Source of the DNA: Candidatus Cloacimonetes bacterium 4572_55
GTDB taxonomy: Bacteria; 4572-55
DNA: 64,000 nucleotides
Reading direction: 5' to 3'
Assembly (NCBI GenBank): GCA_002084765.1
Contig: NBMB01000003.1
Span: 185,702 to 249,701 of the forward strand
The notes beneath the pieces are model-generated. The model did not search any database. It saw only the letters and a list, made by a program, of their open reading frames with translations, and was not told the origin of the DNA. Shown here piece after piece: positions 44,352 through 53,342 of this stretch (positions are counted from its first letter, which is position 1; each line of letters begins with the position of its first letter). The translations under genes were made by a program, and so were the position numbers.

Positions 44352-44858
44352 ATGGACATAAAAAAAATCCGAAAATACCCGTTGACTGATATAGAGAGAA
44401 CATATATCGATCAAAAAATCGACAAAATTTCCCGTTCCGTCGCGATTTCTGTTTCTCTGACCATCACCCATATCCCTATTATTTTGATCGGATGCCTGGT
44501 ATTCCTCGATCTCTCGGTCAAGTGGACAGTGATAATATTGTCCTTAACAATTCTTTCTACAGCTAAATCTACCTGGAGCACATACCAATATAAGAAAAAA
44601 TTACGGAGCGACCTGACGGGAAATCAAGCGAGTCGATTTGTCGGCGTGGTAGATTATCATTTTTCGACAAAAGAGGGCGTCTATTTTGTGATTGACCGTA
44701 TGAAATATTTCGTCTCAGATCAACTTCTCGGTTCCGATCCCCTGACAAATAAGCCGCAGATCGACTTGAAATTCCTGCCTGCGTCCCAAACAGTTATCTC
44801 GTTTAACGGACAGTCTGTCTGTTCCGATTCACGCGTCCAGTTTATCCTTGATCACTAA
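44352..44858 (+). CDS. small two-helix membrane protein of unknown function
   Basis: A 168-residue protein. The start at 44352 is 10 bp after the cyclase stop; longer in-frame starts would overlap the cyclase gene. A charged N-terminus precedes two hydrophobic segments (about 35-85), then a soluble C-terminal part of about 85 residues with FVGVVDYHFSTKEGVYFVI. No ribosome site is clear, so coupling to the cyclase gene is likely. No family was recognised. By position it may be a membrane partner of the cyclase (inference). Confidence 0.65.
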   Translation: MDIKKIRKYPLTDIERTYIDQKIDKISRSVAISVSLTITHIPIILIGCLVFLDLSVKWTVIILSLTILSTAKSTWSTYQYKKKLRSDLTGNQASRFVGVVDYHFSTKEGVYFVIDRMKYFVSDQLLGSDPLTNKPQIDLKFLPASQTVISFNGQSVCSDSRVQFILDH

Positions 44859-44918
44859 ACGAGACAGCAACTGATTTGAAAATATAAATTTTATTGAAAG
44901 ATGGAAAGGAGGCACTAT

Positions 44919-47900
44919 ATGTTTACTCGCAACTCACGATTGGAGAACGTAAGAAACATAATAGTAATCTGCGCAATTTACCTAATTTGCGGATATTTGA
45001 TATTTGGCAGTCTGTCCTGGGCAGGCGCGCTTACTCGGATTTCCGGATCGGATCATGACCCGCAGGAACTGGTCCGAGCCTTAAAAATGGGAGAGGTTAC
45101 ACCCGCGAATATTCGTCTTATGTTGGAGCGAGGCGAGACGGATTTCTCGGATATTTCCCTTTTATCCCAAGCCATAGATATTTTATCAAGAGAGCCATCG
45201 GACTCGATTAGCCTGGATTTGCCCCATTTGATGGAGACGTACGGCGGCCTGGTCGCCGCCCATTCGAGGGAGATATCCAACGGAGAGTTTGATCTGAAGT
45301 TTGCTGAAACAAATGTGAACGGAGATAGTTTTTTCGGGAGTTCGGTCGCGTCAGCCGGTGACGTCAACGGGGACGGCTTCGATGATTTTATAGTCGGCGC
45401 GTCCGACTATAGCAATGCCAAAGGACGGGTTTATATTTATTATGGAGGGCTTGAACCGCATTTGAATTTAACTTACAAAGCAAATATCACGCTTAATGGG
45501 GAAAACGAGGGCGACTATTTTGGCATATCGATCGCGTCAGCCGGCGACGTCAACAACGATGGGTATGACGATGTGATTATCGGGGCGAATTGGTATAACA
45601 GCTCGACGGGTCGCGCCTATCTTTACTACGGCGGAGCGCGTATGGACAATAAGCCGGATGTGGTTTTTGACGGAGAGCGCGCAAGCTCTTTTTTCGGCGG
45701 ATCGGTCTCGGCTGCCGGTGACTTCAATAACGATGGGTTTGACGATGTGATTATCGGAGCGTATATGTATAACAGCTATACGGGACGCGTCTATATCTAT
45801 TACGGGGGCAGGTCCATGGACAACATTTTCGACGCCTTCTTCAAAGGGGAGGAGATGTCGAGCCGGTTTGGTTTTTCGATCTCCACTGCCGGCGACGTCA
45901 ACAACGACAAATACGACGATATAGTCATCGGTGCCAGAGGGTATAATAAAACAGGACGCGTCTATATCTACTATGGCGGATCTTCCCCTGACCGCAAGCC
46001 TGACATTTTCCTTGATGTAGAAGACGAAAACACCTACTTCGGTCATTCGGTCTCCACTGCCGGCGACGTGAATAACGACGGTTTCGACGACGTCATTGTC
46101 GGCGCGTATCGATATGACGGGTACACAGGAAAATCATACATCTATCATGGTGGCAAATCCATGGACCATACGCCCGACGCGGTTTTCAAAGGAGAAGAGC
46201 AGAATAGTTGGTTCGGCTCTATCGTGTCCACTGCCGGCGATCTCAACAACGACGGTTTTGACGACGTCGTTGTTGGTGCGTATCGATATAATGACCACAC
46301 AGGAAAATCATACATCTATTTCGGCTCCAAGAAGATGGACAGTACTCCAAGCATAATTCTTAAGGGTGAAGCCAAGGATAACTATTTCAGCCAATCTATC
46401 TCCGGCTCAATCGATATCAACAACGACGGTTTTGACGACGTGATTGTCGGAGCCAGAGGATATAAGAAGCATGCGGGACGCGCCTATGTTTATTATGGGG
46501 GGAAAAAAATGGATCATATATATGATATGACCTTCGACGGGGAGGGGAAAGAAAACCGATTCGCCTATTCGGTCTCCACGGCAGGGGATTTCAACAGCGA
46601 CGGGTACGACGACGTCATTGTCGGCGCAGAAGGTTTTAATAATAAAACAGGTCGAGCCTATCTATATTATGGTGGCGTGTCTATGGATCATACAGCCGAT
46701 CTCCTTTTGAACGGAGAGGAAAAAAATAATCGATTCGGAGCTTCGGTCTCAAACGCCGGGGACGTGAACAGAGACGGATTCGACGATGTGATTGTCGGAG
46801 CCTACGGATATAAGAACAAAACGGGACGCGCGTATATCTATTATGGCGGATCCACTCCAGATGACCAGGCGGATTTGACTCTTGACGGAGAGGAAAAAAA
46901 TAACCTGTTTGGGAAATCAGTCTCCAGGGCAGGAGACGTAAACAGAGATGGTTTCGACGATGTGGTTGTCGGGGCAGAAGGGTATCGAGAAAAGACAGGG
47001 CGCGTTTATATCTACTACGGAGGTAGGTCTATACAAGATACTATAAATGTTGCTTTTTTGGGTATAGACAACGCAGTTGATATCATATTTGAAGGCGAAC
47101 AAGTCGCAGATCGATTCGGAGTTTCGGTATCCACTGCCGGGGACATCAACAACGATGGTTTCGACGATGTGATTGTCGGAGCCTGCGGATATAAAAGCAA
47201 GACTGGGCGCGCGTATATCTATTACGGCGGTAGGAATATGAACGGTGCCGTTAATGCCACATTTGACGGCGAACACCCCGCGGATCGGTTCGGATTTTCG
47301 GTCTCCACTGCCGGAGATGTCAACAACGACCGGTACCACGACGTGATTGTCGGAGCCTACGGACATGAAAATAAAACGGGACGCGCGTATATCTACTACG
47401 GGGGTAGAACCATGGGCGATAGTGCTGACGTCACATTTGACGGCGAAAAAATCGAGGGTCAATTCGGCGTGTCGGCATCCACTGCAGGAGACGTCAATTA
47501 TGACGGCTTCAGCGATGTGGTTATCGGAGCGGCTTACGGGAATGGAACTGAGCGCGCATATCTCTACTATGGGGGCATGGCTATGGACGACACTGTTGAC
47601 GTTATTTTTGACGGTGAAGTGACAAAAAGTCATTTCGGCTGCTCGGTTTCCATAGCCGGGGATGTGAATAACGACAGTTTTGACGACCTCATTATCGGCG
47701 CGGATTCGCGCTCAACAAATGGAGCCGCGTATCTTTATTATGGATCAATCGACCGACCTTCGGAGTTCAGCAAGGACATAACTAATATCAGCGTTGACGA
47801 AGACGCGGATCATACTGCTATCGATCTTAAGGATTTTTTTAAAAATTTTGAAGGAGTGGACGACTCGTCTTGCACAGTTTGGAGAAACAGCAACCCCAAC

Positions 47901-48536
47901 TTGTTCGCCTCCCTCGAGGTCATCAATGGGAAATTTATCATAGACTACGCTCCAAATACCAGCGGCAACGCGGTGATCGTCATCCGAGTCGTCGAGAGCG
48001 ACGAAAGTCTTACGGAAAAAAGTTTTACGGTGACGGTAGCTGAAGTAAACGATATTCCCTTTGCCACAGACCTCGCAATAGATGGGGCACTGAATATTGG
48101 CTATCCTTTGACCGCAAAATATTACTATAACGACTATGAGGGAGATCCCGAGGGATTTTCTCTGTTTCAATGGTATCGAGCGGACGACGCGCAGGGCGCG
48201 GGAAGCCAACCTGTGCCCGGGGCATACGGACAAATATATAGCTTGACTGCTGAAGATGAAGGACATTATTTCAGATATGAAGTCACTCCGATCTCGCAGA
48301 TCGGCGTCTTAGTCGGCGACACGGTCCAAAGCGGGTGGGTCGGTCCGATTATGTCGTCTACAGTCACAATCCGTCTGCCTGGAGGATGGAGCCAGTCCGC
48401 TTCCGACGTCAGATATTTTGATCCGGTCAGGCTCAATGTGGATCCTTTTGGAAATGTCTCCCATAACGCGGCTGGCGATTCCACTATCTCGAACCAAAAT
48501 AACGCGAATAAAATGCTTCTGATCAATTTTCGGTGA
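44919..48536 (+). CDS. secreted 14-repeat FG-GAP (integrin-like) protein
   Basis: A 1205-residue exported protein. The start at 44919 follows AAGGAGG by six bases; the in-frame ATG at 44901 does not. A signal segment (about 15-45) is followed by a short helical region and 14 FG-GAP repeats (FG-x-SVSTAGDVNNDGFDDV pattern with a YIYYGG strand), a number that would build two seven-bladed beta-propellers. Each repeat keeps a DxNxDGxxD calcium loop; a few are altered (repeats 4, 12, 14). The C-terminal 250 residues form one or two cadherin/Ig-like beta domains. No NPFNP sorting domain is visible. Probably adhesion or surface binding. No neighbour suggests its partner. Confidence 0.93.
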   Translation: MFTRNSRLENVRNIIVICAIYLICGYLIFGSLSWAGALTRISGSDHDPQELVRALKMGEVTPANIRLMLERGETDFSDISLLSQAIDILSREPSDSISLDLPHLMETYGGLVAAHSREISNGEFDLKFAETNVNGDSFFGSSVASAGDVNGDGFDDFIVGASDYSNAKGRVYIYYGGLEPHLNLTYKANITLNGENEGDYFGISIASAGDVNNDGYDDVIIGANWYNSSTGRAYLYYGGARMDNKPDVVFDGERASSFFGGSVSAAGDFNNDGFDDVIIGAYMYNSYTGRVYIYYGGRSMDNIFDAFFKGEEMSSRFGFSISTAGDVNNDKYDDIVIGARGYNKTGRVYIYYGGSSPDRKPDIFLDVEDENTYFGHSVSTAGDVNNDGFDDVIVGAYRYDGYTGKSYIYHGGKSMDHTPDAVFKGEEQNSWFGSIVSTAGDLNNDGFDDVVVGAYRYNDHTGKSYIYFGSKKMDSTPSIILKGEAKDNYFSQSISGSIDINNDGFDDVIVGARGYKKHAGRAYVYYGGKKMDHIYDMTFDGEGKENRFAYSVSTAGDFNSDGYDDVIVGAEGFNNKTGRAYLYYGGVSMDHTADLLLNGEEKNNRFGASVSNAGDVNRDGFDDVIVGAYGYKNKTGRAYIYYGGSTPDDQADLTLDGEEKNNLFGKSVSRAGDVNRDGFDDVVVGAEGYREKTGRVYIYYGGRSIQDTINVAFLGIDNAVDIIFEGEQVADRFGVSVSTAGDINNDGFDDVIVGACGYKSKTGRAYIYYGGRNMNGAVNATFDGEHPADRFGFSVSTAGDVNNDRYHDVIVGAYGHENKTGRAYIYYGGRTMGDSADVTFDGEKIEGQFGVSASTAGDVNYDGFSDVVIGAAYGNGTERAYLYYGGMAMDDTVDVIFDGEVTKSHFGCSVSIAGDVNNDSFDDLIIGADSRSTNGAAYLYYGSIDRPSEFSKDITNISVDEDADHTAIDLKDFFKNFEGVDDSSCTVWRNSNPNLFASLEVINGKFIIDYAPNTSGNAVIVIRVVESDESLTEKSFTVTVAEVNDIPFATDLAIDGALNIGYPLTAKYYYNDYEGDPEGFSLFQWYRADDAQGAGSQPVPGAYGQIYSLTAEDEGHYFRYEVTPISQIGVLVGDTVQSGWVGPIMSSTVTIRLPGGWSQSASDVRYFDPVRLNVDPFGNVSHNAAGDSTISNQNNANKMLLINFR

Positions 48537-48575
48537 TAGACTTGCTGAGGAAGAGGGTTAAAGACTCTCTGAAAA

Positions 48576-48606
48576 ATTTGTGAAATCTGTGAAATCTGCG
48601 GGTTTT
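48576..48606 (+). repeat. short direct repeat of TGTGAAATC units before smpB
   Basis: TTTGTGAAATCTGTGAAATC followed by TGCGG is a near-tandem 9-bp repeat just upstream of smpB. It does not match the other dispersed repeats in the window closely enough to be called a copy. Confidence 0.4.
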
Positions 48607-48619
48607 TTAAGGAATAAAA

Positions 48620-49105
48620 ATGAAAAAAGAAACAATTGATAGTCGCAAAGATAAAGTGATTGTGAGCAATCGAAAGGCGCGGCATCTCTATTTTATCAAA
48701 GAGCGATTCGAGGCGGGGATCGAGTTGCGAGGCACAGAGGTAAAATCTCTACGAGCCGGTCGAGCCAGTTTATCCGATAGTTACGCGACAGTCGATAACC
48801 GCGAGGTCTTTTTGCACAACTCGCATATCCAAGTATATGAGCAAGCGAACCGGTTCAACCATAATCCGATACGGCTGCGCAGGCTGTTGCTGCACAAATC
48901 GGAAATCAAGCGATTGTTGGGGAAAATCAAAGAAAAAGGAATGAGCCTTGTCCCACTCTCCATGTACTTTCATAAGAACAAAGTCAAGGTGGAACTGGCG
49001 TTGGTAAAAGGGAAAAAGAGTTTTGATAAACGACATGATATTGAGAGTCGGGACGCAAAACGAGATATGGAACGAACCTTAAAAGAGATGCACCGATACA
49101 AATGA
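48620..49105 (+). CDS. smpB: SsrA-binding protein SmpB
   Basis: A 161-residue protein that loads tmRNA onto stalled ribosomes. Family motifs: VIVSNRKARHLYFIKE, EAGIELRGTEVKSLRAG, DSYATV, VPLSMYFHKNKVKVELAL, GKKSFDKR and the basic C-terminal tail RDAKRDMERTLKEMHRYK. AAGGAATAAAA gives the ribosome site. Its stop overlaps the start of rsmB by 4 bases (ATGA), so they are co-translated. Slightly long at the N-terminus owing to extra Lys residues. The tmRNA gene itself is not in the window. Confidence 0.97.
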   Translation: MKKETIDSRKDKVIVSNRKARHLYFIKERFEAGIELRGTEVKSLRAGRASLSDSYATVDNREVFLHNSHIQVYEQANRFNHNPIRLRRLLLHKSEIKRLLGKIKEKGMSLVPLSMYFHKNKVKVELALVKGKKSFDKRHDIESRDAKRDMERTLKEMHRYK

Positions 49106-50448
49106 AAAATCGACGTGAACTGATTGAAGCTGTTATCCACCGATTAACCGCTATCGAAAATAAAAATAAATTTGTCGACACCGCGTTGGAAAATTTGTTT
49201 GCCAATAGGTCTTTTCTCCCGCAAGAGAAAGCAATTATTACCGAATTGACCCATGGCGCGCTGCGTTGGCAGGGGAAAATCGATTGGGTTCTGTCCGTCT
49301 TTTTAAAGGAAAAGGCAGAGCGTCTCCCGCCTATTATCCGTCGAATTTTGCGGGTCGCAGTATATCAAATACTTGAAAACGACCGAACCATCGCGGCGAT
49401 CGTTGTCAACGACAGCGTCTCATTGGCAAAAAAATATGGGCATTCCGGTTTAGGCAGTTTGACAAATGCCGTGCTTCGTCGCGTGGTCAATCAAGCGGAC
49501 GACGAGTCGATTTTTCCCGATCTGAAGAGCGAACCCGCGCGCCATATTTCCGCGGTCTATTCGCATCCTCTTTGGTTGGTCCAGAGATGGCTGGGATTTT
49601 TTCCGGAAAACGAAGTTATCGAGATATGCCAGGCAAATAATCGTCGTCCAGAAATCTGTTTGCGAGTGAATCAGACAAAAATCGACGTGCATGGGTTGCA
49701 AAATAAATTGCGGATAGAGGGAATAGAAACTCATATAGAAACCCATATCGATAATTTTTTGCGAGTGATAGGTTCCGCGGCTTTTCAGACGCTCCCCTCT
49801 TATCGACAAGGTTGGTTTCAACCGCAGGATATATCGGCTGGGCTGGTCGTGCGGCTGGCATCTCCCCAAGCAGGGTCTCGGATATTGGATATGTGCGCCG
49901 CGCCTGGAGGAAAAACAACCTATTTCGCGGAACTGGTCCATAATCAAGCCCTCGTTGTCGCCGCAGATGTGGGTTTCTATAAACTCCGGCGGCTGAAGCA
50001 AAACGCCCAACGATTGGGATTGACCTGCATACATCCCCTTCAGGCGGATGGACGAAAATTTTGCACAAAAGGGAAATTCGATCTGGTCCTGTTGGACGCT
50101 CCCTGCAGCGGCAGCGGCACATTATCACGGCGAAGCGACGCTCGTTTGCGAAAAAAACCAGAAGATTTTGAGCAGTTGATTCACTTACAAAAAAAGCTGA
50201 TTCTGTCTGCCGCAGAGCTGACCGAACCTGGCGGGGTGTTGGTCTATAGCACATGCAGTATAGACCCAGAAGAAAATGAAGCACTGATCCGATGGTTTTT
50301 GGACCAAGACTCACGCTTCGAGGTGGAAAATGCTGTGGGTTTTATCCCTGAAAAATTTGTCCATGACGGTTTTCTTCGGACTCTGCCTCATCGTCATCGA
50401 GCTGACGGAGCTTTTGCCGCTCGTCTACGGCGTCACCCCGCTGCCTGA
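49102..50448 (+). CDS. rsmB: 16S rRNA (cytosine-5) methyltransferase RsmB-like
   Basis: A 448-residue SAM-dependent methyltransferase. An N-terminal NusB-like RNA-binding domain (about 1-135; LTHGALRWQGKIDWVLS) precedes a Rossmann domain. Motif I is DMCAAPGGKTTYFAEL, motif IV LLDAPCSGSGTLSRR and motif VI YSTCSIDPEENE with the catalytic Cys pair. It should act on C967 of 16S rRNA. It starts within the stop of smpB and ends in a 16-bp convergent overlap with mcsA. Confidence 0.94.
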   Translation: MKNRRELIEAVIHRLTAIENKNKFVDTALENLFANRSFLPQEKAIITELTHGALRWQGKIDWVLSVFLKEKAERLPPIIRRILRVAVYQILENDRTIAAIVVNDSVSLAKKYGHSGLGSLTNAVLRRVVNQADDESIFPDLKSEPARHISAVYSHPLWLVQRWLGFFPENEVIEICQANNRRPEICLRVNQTKIDVHGLQNKLRIEGIETHIETHIDNFLRVIGSAAFQTLPSYRQGWFQPQDISAGLVVRLASPQAGSRILDMCAAPGGKTTYFAELVHNQALVVAADVGFYKLRRLKQNAQRLGLTCIHPLQADGRKFCTKGKFDLVLLDAPCSGSGTLSRRSDARLRKKPEDFEQLIHLQKKLILSAAELTEPGGVLVYSTCSIDPEENEALIRWFLDQDSRFEVENAVGFIPEKFVHDGFLRTLPHRHRADGAFAARLRRHPAA

Positions 50449-50993
50449 TCCAATTTTTTGATCATATCCCTTAACTCGGCGGCTTTCTCAAACGATTCTG
50501 TCGAAACCGCCTGATCCATCTGCTTTTTCAGAATATCGATCTCTCGCTGACGTCGAAGCAATTTTTCAGCTTGTGAGGAATTGAACGTGATAGGTTGTTT
50601 GCCCTCATGATGAGTGCTGTCATGAAATTCTTGAAAAATCTTCTTTAAAAAACCGCCAAATGTTTGATAACAGTCAGGGCACCCCAACCGACCTTCCTTT
50701 TGAAAATCTTGAAGTGTCATATCGCAAGTTCCACATTTAATCTTTTCTCGATTCCGTTTGAATAGGTCAGAAACCGCGACGATCAACTGCTTTTCCAATT
50801 TCCCTTTAACTTTTTCTTCCTGTTCGCCCGACCGCGCCTCTTTCTCGTCTTTTGTCTTTTTCAACGTTATGGAATCGATCACCCCGTTCTTCGTCGCGCA
50901 TTCTTCACATATATGGATAACAGTTTTTTTGTCATTCACAATCTCTGTGTAGCGACGAATCGCTTTATTTTTTTTGCATATCTCACATGTCAT
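50433..50993 (-). CDS. mcsA: McsA-type zinc-binding, UVR-motif protein
   Basis: A 186-residue protein. N-terminal CEICKKNKA and HICEECATKNG, and internal CGTCDMTLQDFQ with CPDCYQTFGG, form the paired CxxC zinc sites of McsA. The C-terminal UVR motif reads RQREIDILKKQMDQAVSTE. It normally activates the McsB arginine kinase, for which a gene lies at 27965. Here the two are not adjacent, and this gene is the last of a housekeeping run on the minus strand. The 3' end overlaps rsmB by 16 bp on the other strand. Confidence 0.92.
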   Translation of the reverse strand: MTCEICKKNKAIRRYTEIVNDKKTVIHICEECATKNGVIDSITLKKTKDEKEARSGEQEEKVKGKLEKQLIVAVSDLFKRNREKIKCGTCDMTLQDFQKEGRLGCPDCYQTFGGFLKKIFQEFHDSTHHEGKQPITFNSSQAEKLLRRQREIDILKKQMDQAVSTESFEKAAELRDMIKKLDQAAG

Positions 50994-51009
50994 CCAGATT
51001 CCCCCGCTC

Positions 51010-51681
51010 TCAATGATAAACCTTGCCGCTCTTCAGTTGGACTCTTATGTCGGACAGCTCTGCCAACTCTTCATTATGAGTGACAATAATAAAACTTTTT
51101 TTCTCCTGCTCGCAAAGCCGACGCAGAAGTTGATGCAAATTTTGTGCATTTTTTTGATCGAGATTGCCAGATGGCTCATCTGCCAGAATCAATTGCGGCT
51201 CGTTCATCAGAGCTCGAGCCACCGCTATTCGCTGCTGCTCGCCTCCGGAAAGCTCGCCAGGTTTATGCGTCTGCCGATCTTCCAATCCCACCTTGTTCAA
51301 CAAATCGTTTGCGCGGTTCCGTACCAATTCTGGTTTTTTTCGAGCAATCAGAGCCGGCATCATCACATTTTCAAGCGCGGTAAATTCCGGCAACAAATGA
51401 TGGAACTGAAACACAAATCCGATCGTTCTGTTACGAAATCGAGCCAGCTCTTTTTGATTACGAGAAAATATGTCCTCATTGTTCAACAAAACCTGACCGG
51501 AAGTGGGACGATCCAGCGCGCCTATGATATGTAGCAGTGTGCTTTTCCCCGCGCCTGACCGACCGATAATCGTCATCATTTTCCCATCTTCGACGATCAA
51601 ATCAACGCCTGTCAAAACGTCAACCTGATGAGAATCGATCCAATACGATTTTTGAATGTTAATAAGCTCTAAGAAAGCCAT
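51010..51681 (-). CDS. LolD-like ABC transporter ATPase
   Basis: A 223-residue ATPase of the LolD/MacB/FtsE group. Walker A GRSGAGKSTLLHIIGALD, Q-loop FVFQFHHLLPEFTALEN, signature LSGGEQQRIAVARAL and Walker B LILADEPSGNLD are intact, with the H-loop in IIVTHNEEL. The ATG at 51681 is chosen over an in-frame TTG at 51699 lacking a ribosome site. The best guess is the lipoprotein-release ATPase, but no permease of the LolC/E type is adjacent, so LolD is not certain. The restriction gene begins 44 bp upstream. Confidence 0.85.
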   Translation of the reverse strand: MAFLELINIQKSYWIDSHQVDVLTGVDLIVEDGKMMTIIGRSGAGKSTLLHIIGALDRPTSGQVLLNNEDIFSRNQKELARFRNRTIGFVFQFHHLLPEFTALENVMMPALIARKKPELVRNRANDLLNKVGLEDRQTHKPGELSGGEQQRIAVARALMNEPQLILADEPSGNLDQKNAQNLHQLLRRLCEQEKKSFIIVTHNEELAELSDIRVQLKSGKVYH

Positions 51682-51725
51682 CTGGATTAATATCCCCAAA
51701 TCATGGTATAAAAAAGTAAGCTGAT

Positions 51726-52463
51726 TTATTTTCCAGAGTTAAATAAAACAAGTTTTTTCCACTCGATTGCCCCTGTTTTGTCGCAATATTCTTGAGAAAA
51801 TTCTAAGGTAAAAAGGTTGATTACTTTTGCGTATTCTTCACAAAATCGTCGATTATGTTCTTTCGCTTGATGACCAAGAGGCTCGATAATATCGGTATAA
51901 AGACTTTCATCCCCTGAAATTATATCCCAAAATCGCTGACCGCAAAGTTTGAGATAATCACCTTTGTCCGGTCGATTGTCTTTTCCATAACAACAGCCGT
52001 TCACTGCGACCACATTAATTTTTGAGACATTCGTTCGTAGAATGCGTTTTACCTTCTTAAAATTATCCCTCATCTTCGAAATTTGTCCGCTATTTCCCCA
52101 ATTCGGACCGGATTTAACCGAGACAATATAGCGAATGCCCCCTTTTTCAAATTCAAGGTCTATTCCTTCAGCAGATGATTTTTTGCCGTTATAGACATTG
52201 GCGCAAATAAAGATAGCAAGTTCCTCAAGAAACCCACCAAAAATACCCTCTTCCTGAGAGGATAAATGAGCGTCAAGAATTGACTTGATTAGCTTTTGAG
52301 CCACATTAATGTTTTTAGCCTTAAAAAGATAGGGATTTTTTCTCTTCAAAATTTTTGAAAGCTTCAGGCTGAGAAGCCCTTCAAGAATGCGCGTATGATA
52401 AAATTCGATATGCGTTTCAATAAACCCTATAATTTCCGAACGATCAATCTGTTTCATAAGCAC
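51726..52463 (-). CDS. type II restriction endonuclease, PmeII-like
   Basis: A 245-residue protein. The middle contains GIDLEFEKGGIRYIVSVKSG followed by PNWGNSGQISKM, which fits a PD-(D/E)xK core (Asp, then SVKSG) of the PmeII-type endonuclease family. The C-terminus is helical and not conserved. The gene overlaps the methyltransferase gene by 20 bp, so it is the restriction half of a pair. The recognition sequence is unknown. Base composition is more AT-rich than neighbouring genes, in line with acquisition. The family name is from memory of motif pattern, so it is only moderately sure. Confidence 0.75.
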   Translation of the reverse strand: MLMKQIDRSEIIGFIETHIEFYHTRILEGLLSLKLSKILKRKNPYLFKAKNINVAQKLIKSILDAHLSSQEEGIFGGFLEELAIFICANVYNGKKSSAEGIDLEFEKGGIRYIVSVKSGPNWGNSGQISKMRDNFKKVKRILRTNVSKINVVAVNGCCYGKDNRPDKGDYLKLCGQRFWDIISGDESLYTDIIEPLGHQAKEHNRRFCEEYAKVINLFTLEFSQEYCDKTGAIEWKKLVLFNSGK

Positions 52464-53298
52464 CTTGTTTCTCTAAAAAGTACCGTTCGTAATTCTTAAG
52501 ATTATCAACCGCTAACTCTGTATATTCCTTTATAATATCAATCCCAACAGAATTTCGGCGAAGTTCAAACGCTACCTCGCAGGTCGTCCCGCTCCCGACA
52601 AACGGGTCTAATACCCAATCGTTTTCATCAGTAAATAATTTAATAAACCACCCAGGAAGGACTTTTGGAAACGCTGCGCTATGGTTTCTATTTCTCGTTT
52701 CCGTCGCTAGATGGAGGACATTGGTCGGATAGGCTTTTGTTCGACCGATCCAATTAGACACATTTTTTCCGAATCCGCTACCGGCTTGGGAATTGAATCT
52801 TTTGACGTCATTTTCTCCCAGATGTTTTAAGCGAGTTTTTGCCCAATCTCCCATTGGCGTCATGACACTCTCTTGATTCATCTTAAACTTTCTCTGTTTG
52901 TTAAATTGAAGACACCGTTCCCAGGCGTCTCTAAAGCGGTTGGGCCACTTCCCTGGATGACAATTTTTTTTATGCCAGATAAATTCCTCTGTCCAAAGCC
53001 ACCCCTGTTTTTTTAATTCCAAAATCAACTCGATCACATAAATGTTTCGCTCTCCTCGATCAACCCGCTCTTTTATATTGAGGATAAATGTGCCGCTTGG
53101 CTTCAGGGTTCGTAGAAATTGCTTGCTTCTCGGAAGAAACCATTCGACGTATTTATCAGGTTTAATCCCTCCATAAGTATTTTTTCGACTATCCGCGTAT
53201 GGTGGAGACGTCACAATAAGATCAAAATGATTGTCGGGATATTTTTTGAGAATCTTTAGACAATCGCCATGTTTTATGATACTTTCCGATTGTTTCAT
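52444..53298 (-). CDS. DNA methyltransferase (N4-cytosine or N6-adenine, TSPPY type)
   Basis: A 284-residue modification enzyme. The catalytic motif IV is IVTSPPYAD, near the N-terminus, and the SAM-binding motif is DPFVGSGTTCEVAFEL near the C-terminus, which is the beta-class order. The SPPY form favours N4-cytosine, but N6-adenine is possible. The start at 53298 (MKQSESIIKHGD) is preferred; an ATG at 53361 would add 21 residues overlapping the end of lapB. It is paired with the restriction enzyme downstream. Fewer G and C bases than in neighbouring genes are seen. Confidence 0.9.
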   Translation of the reverse strand: MKQSESIIKHGDCLKILKKYPDNHFDLIVTSPPYADSRKNTYGGIKPDKYVEWFLPRSKQFLRTLKPSGTFILNIKERVDRGERNIYVIELILELKKQGWLWTEEFIWHKKNCHPGKWPNRFRDAWERCLQFNKQRKFKMNQESVMTPMGDWAKTRLKHLGENDVKRFNSQAGSGFGKNVSNWIGRTKAYPTNVLHLATETRNRNHSAAFPKVLPGWFIKLFTDENDWVLDPFVGSGTTCEVAFELRRNSVGIDIIKEYTELAVDNLKNYERYFLEKQGAYETD

Positions 53299-53342
53299 TC
53301 TAACAAGCACTCGCAGTTTATCGTTTTTCGAAATACGGTTTT

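Noticed and set aside
49616-50314. 232-residue open frame opposite rsmB
   Set aside because: Shadow of a methyltransferase with intact catalytic motifs; composition is Cys/Arg-rich without pattern.
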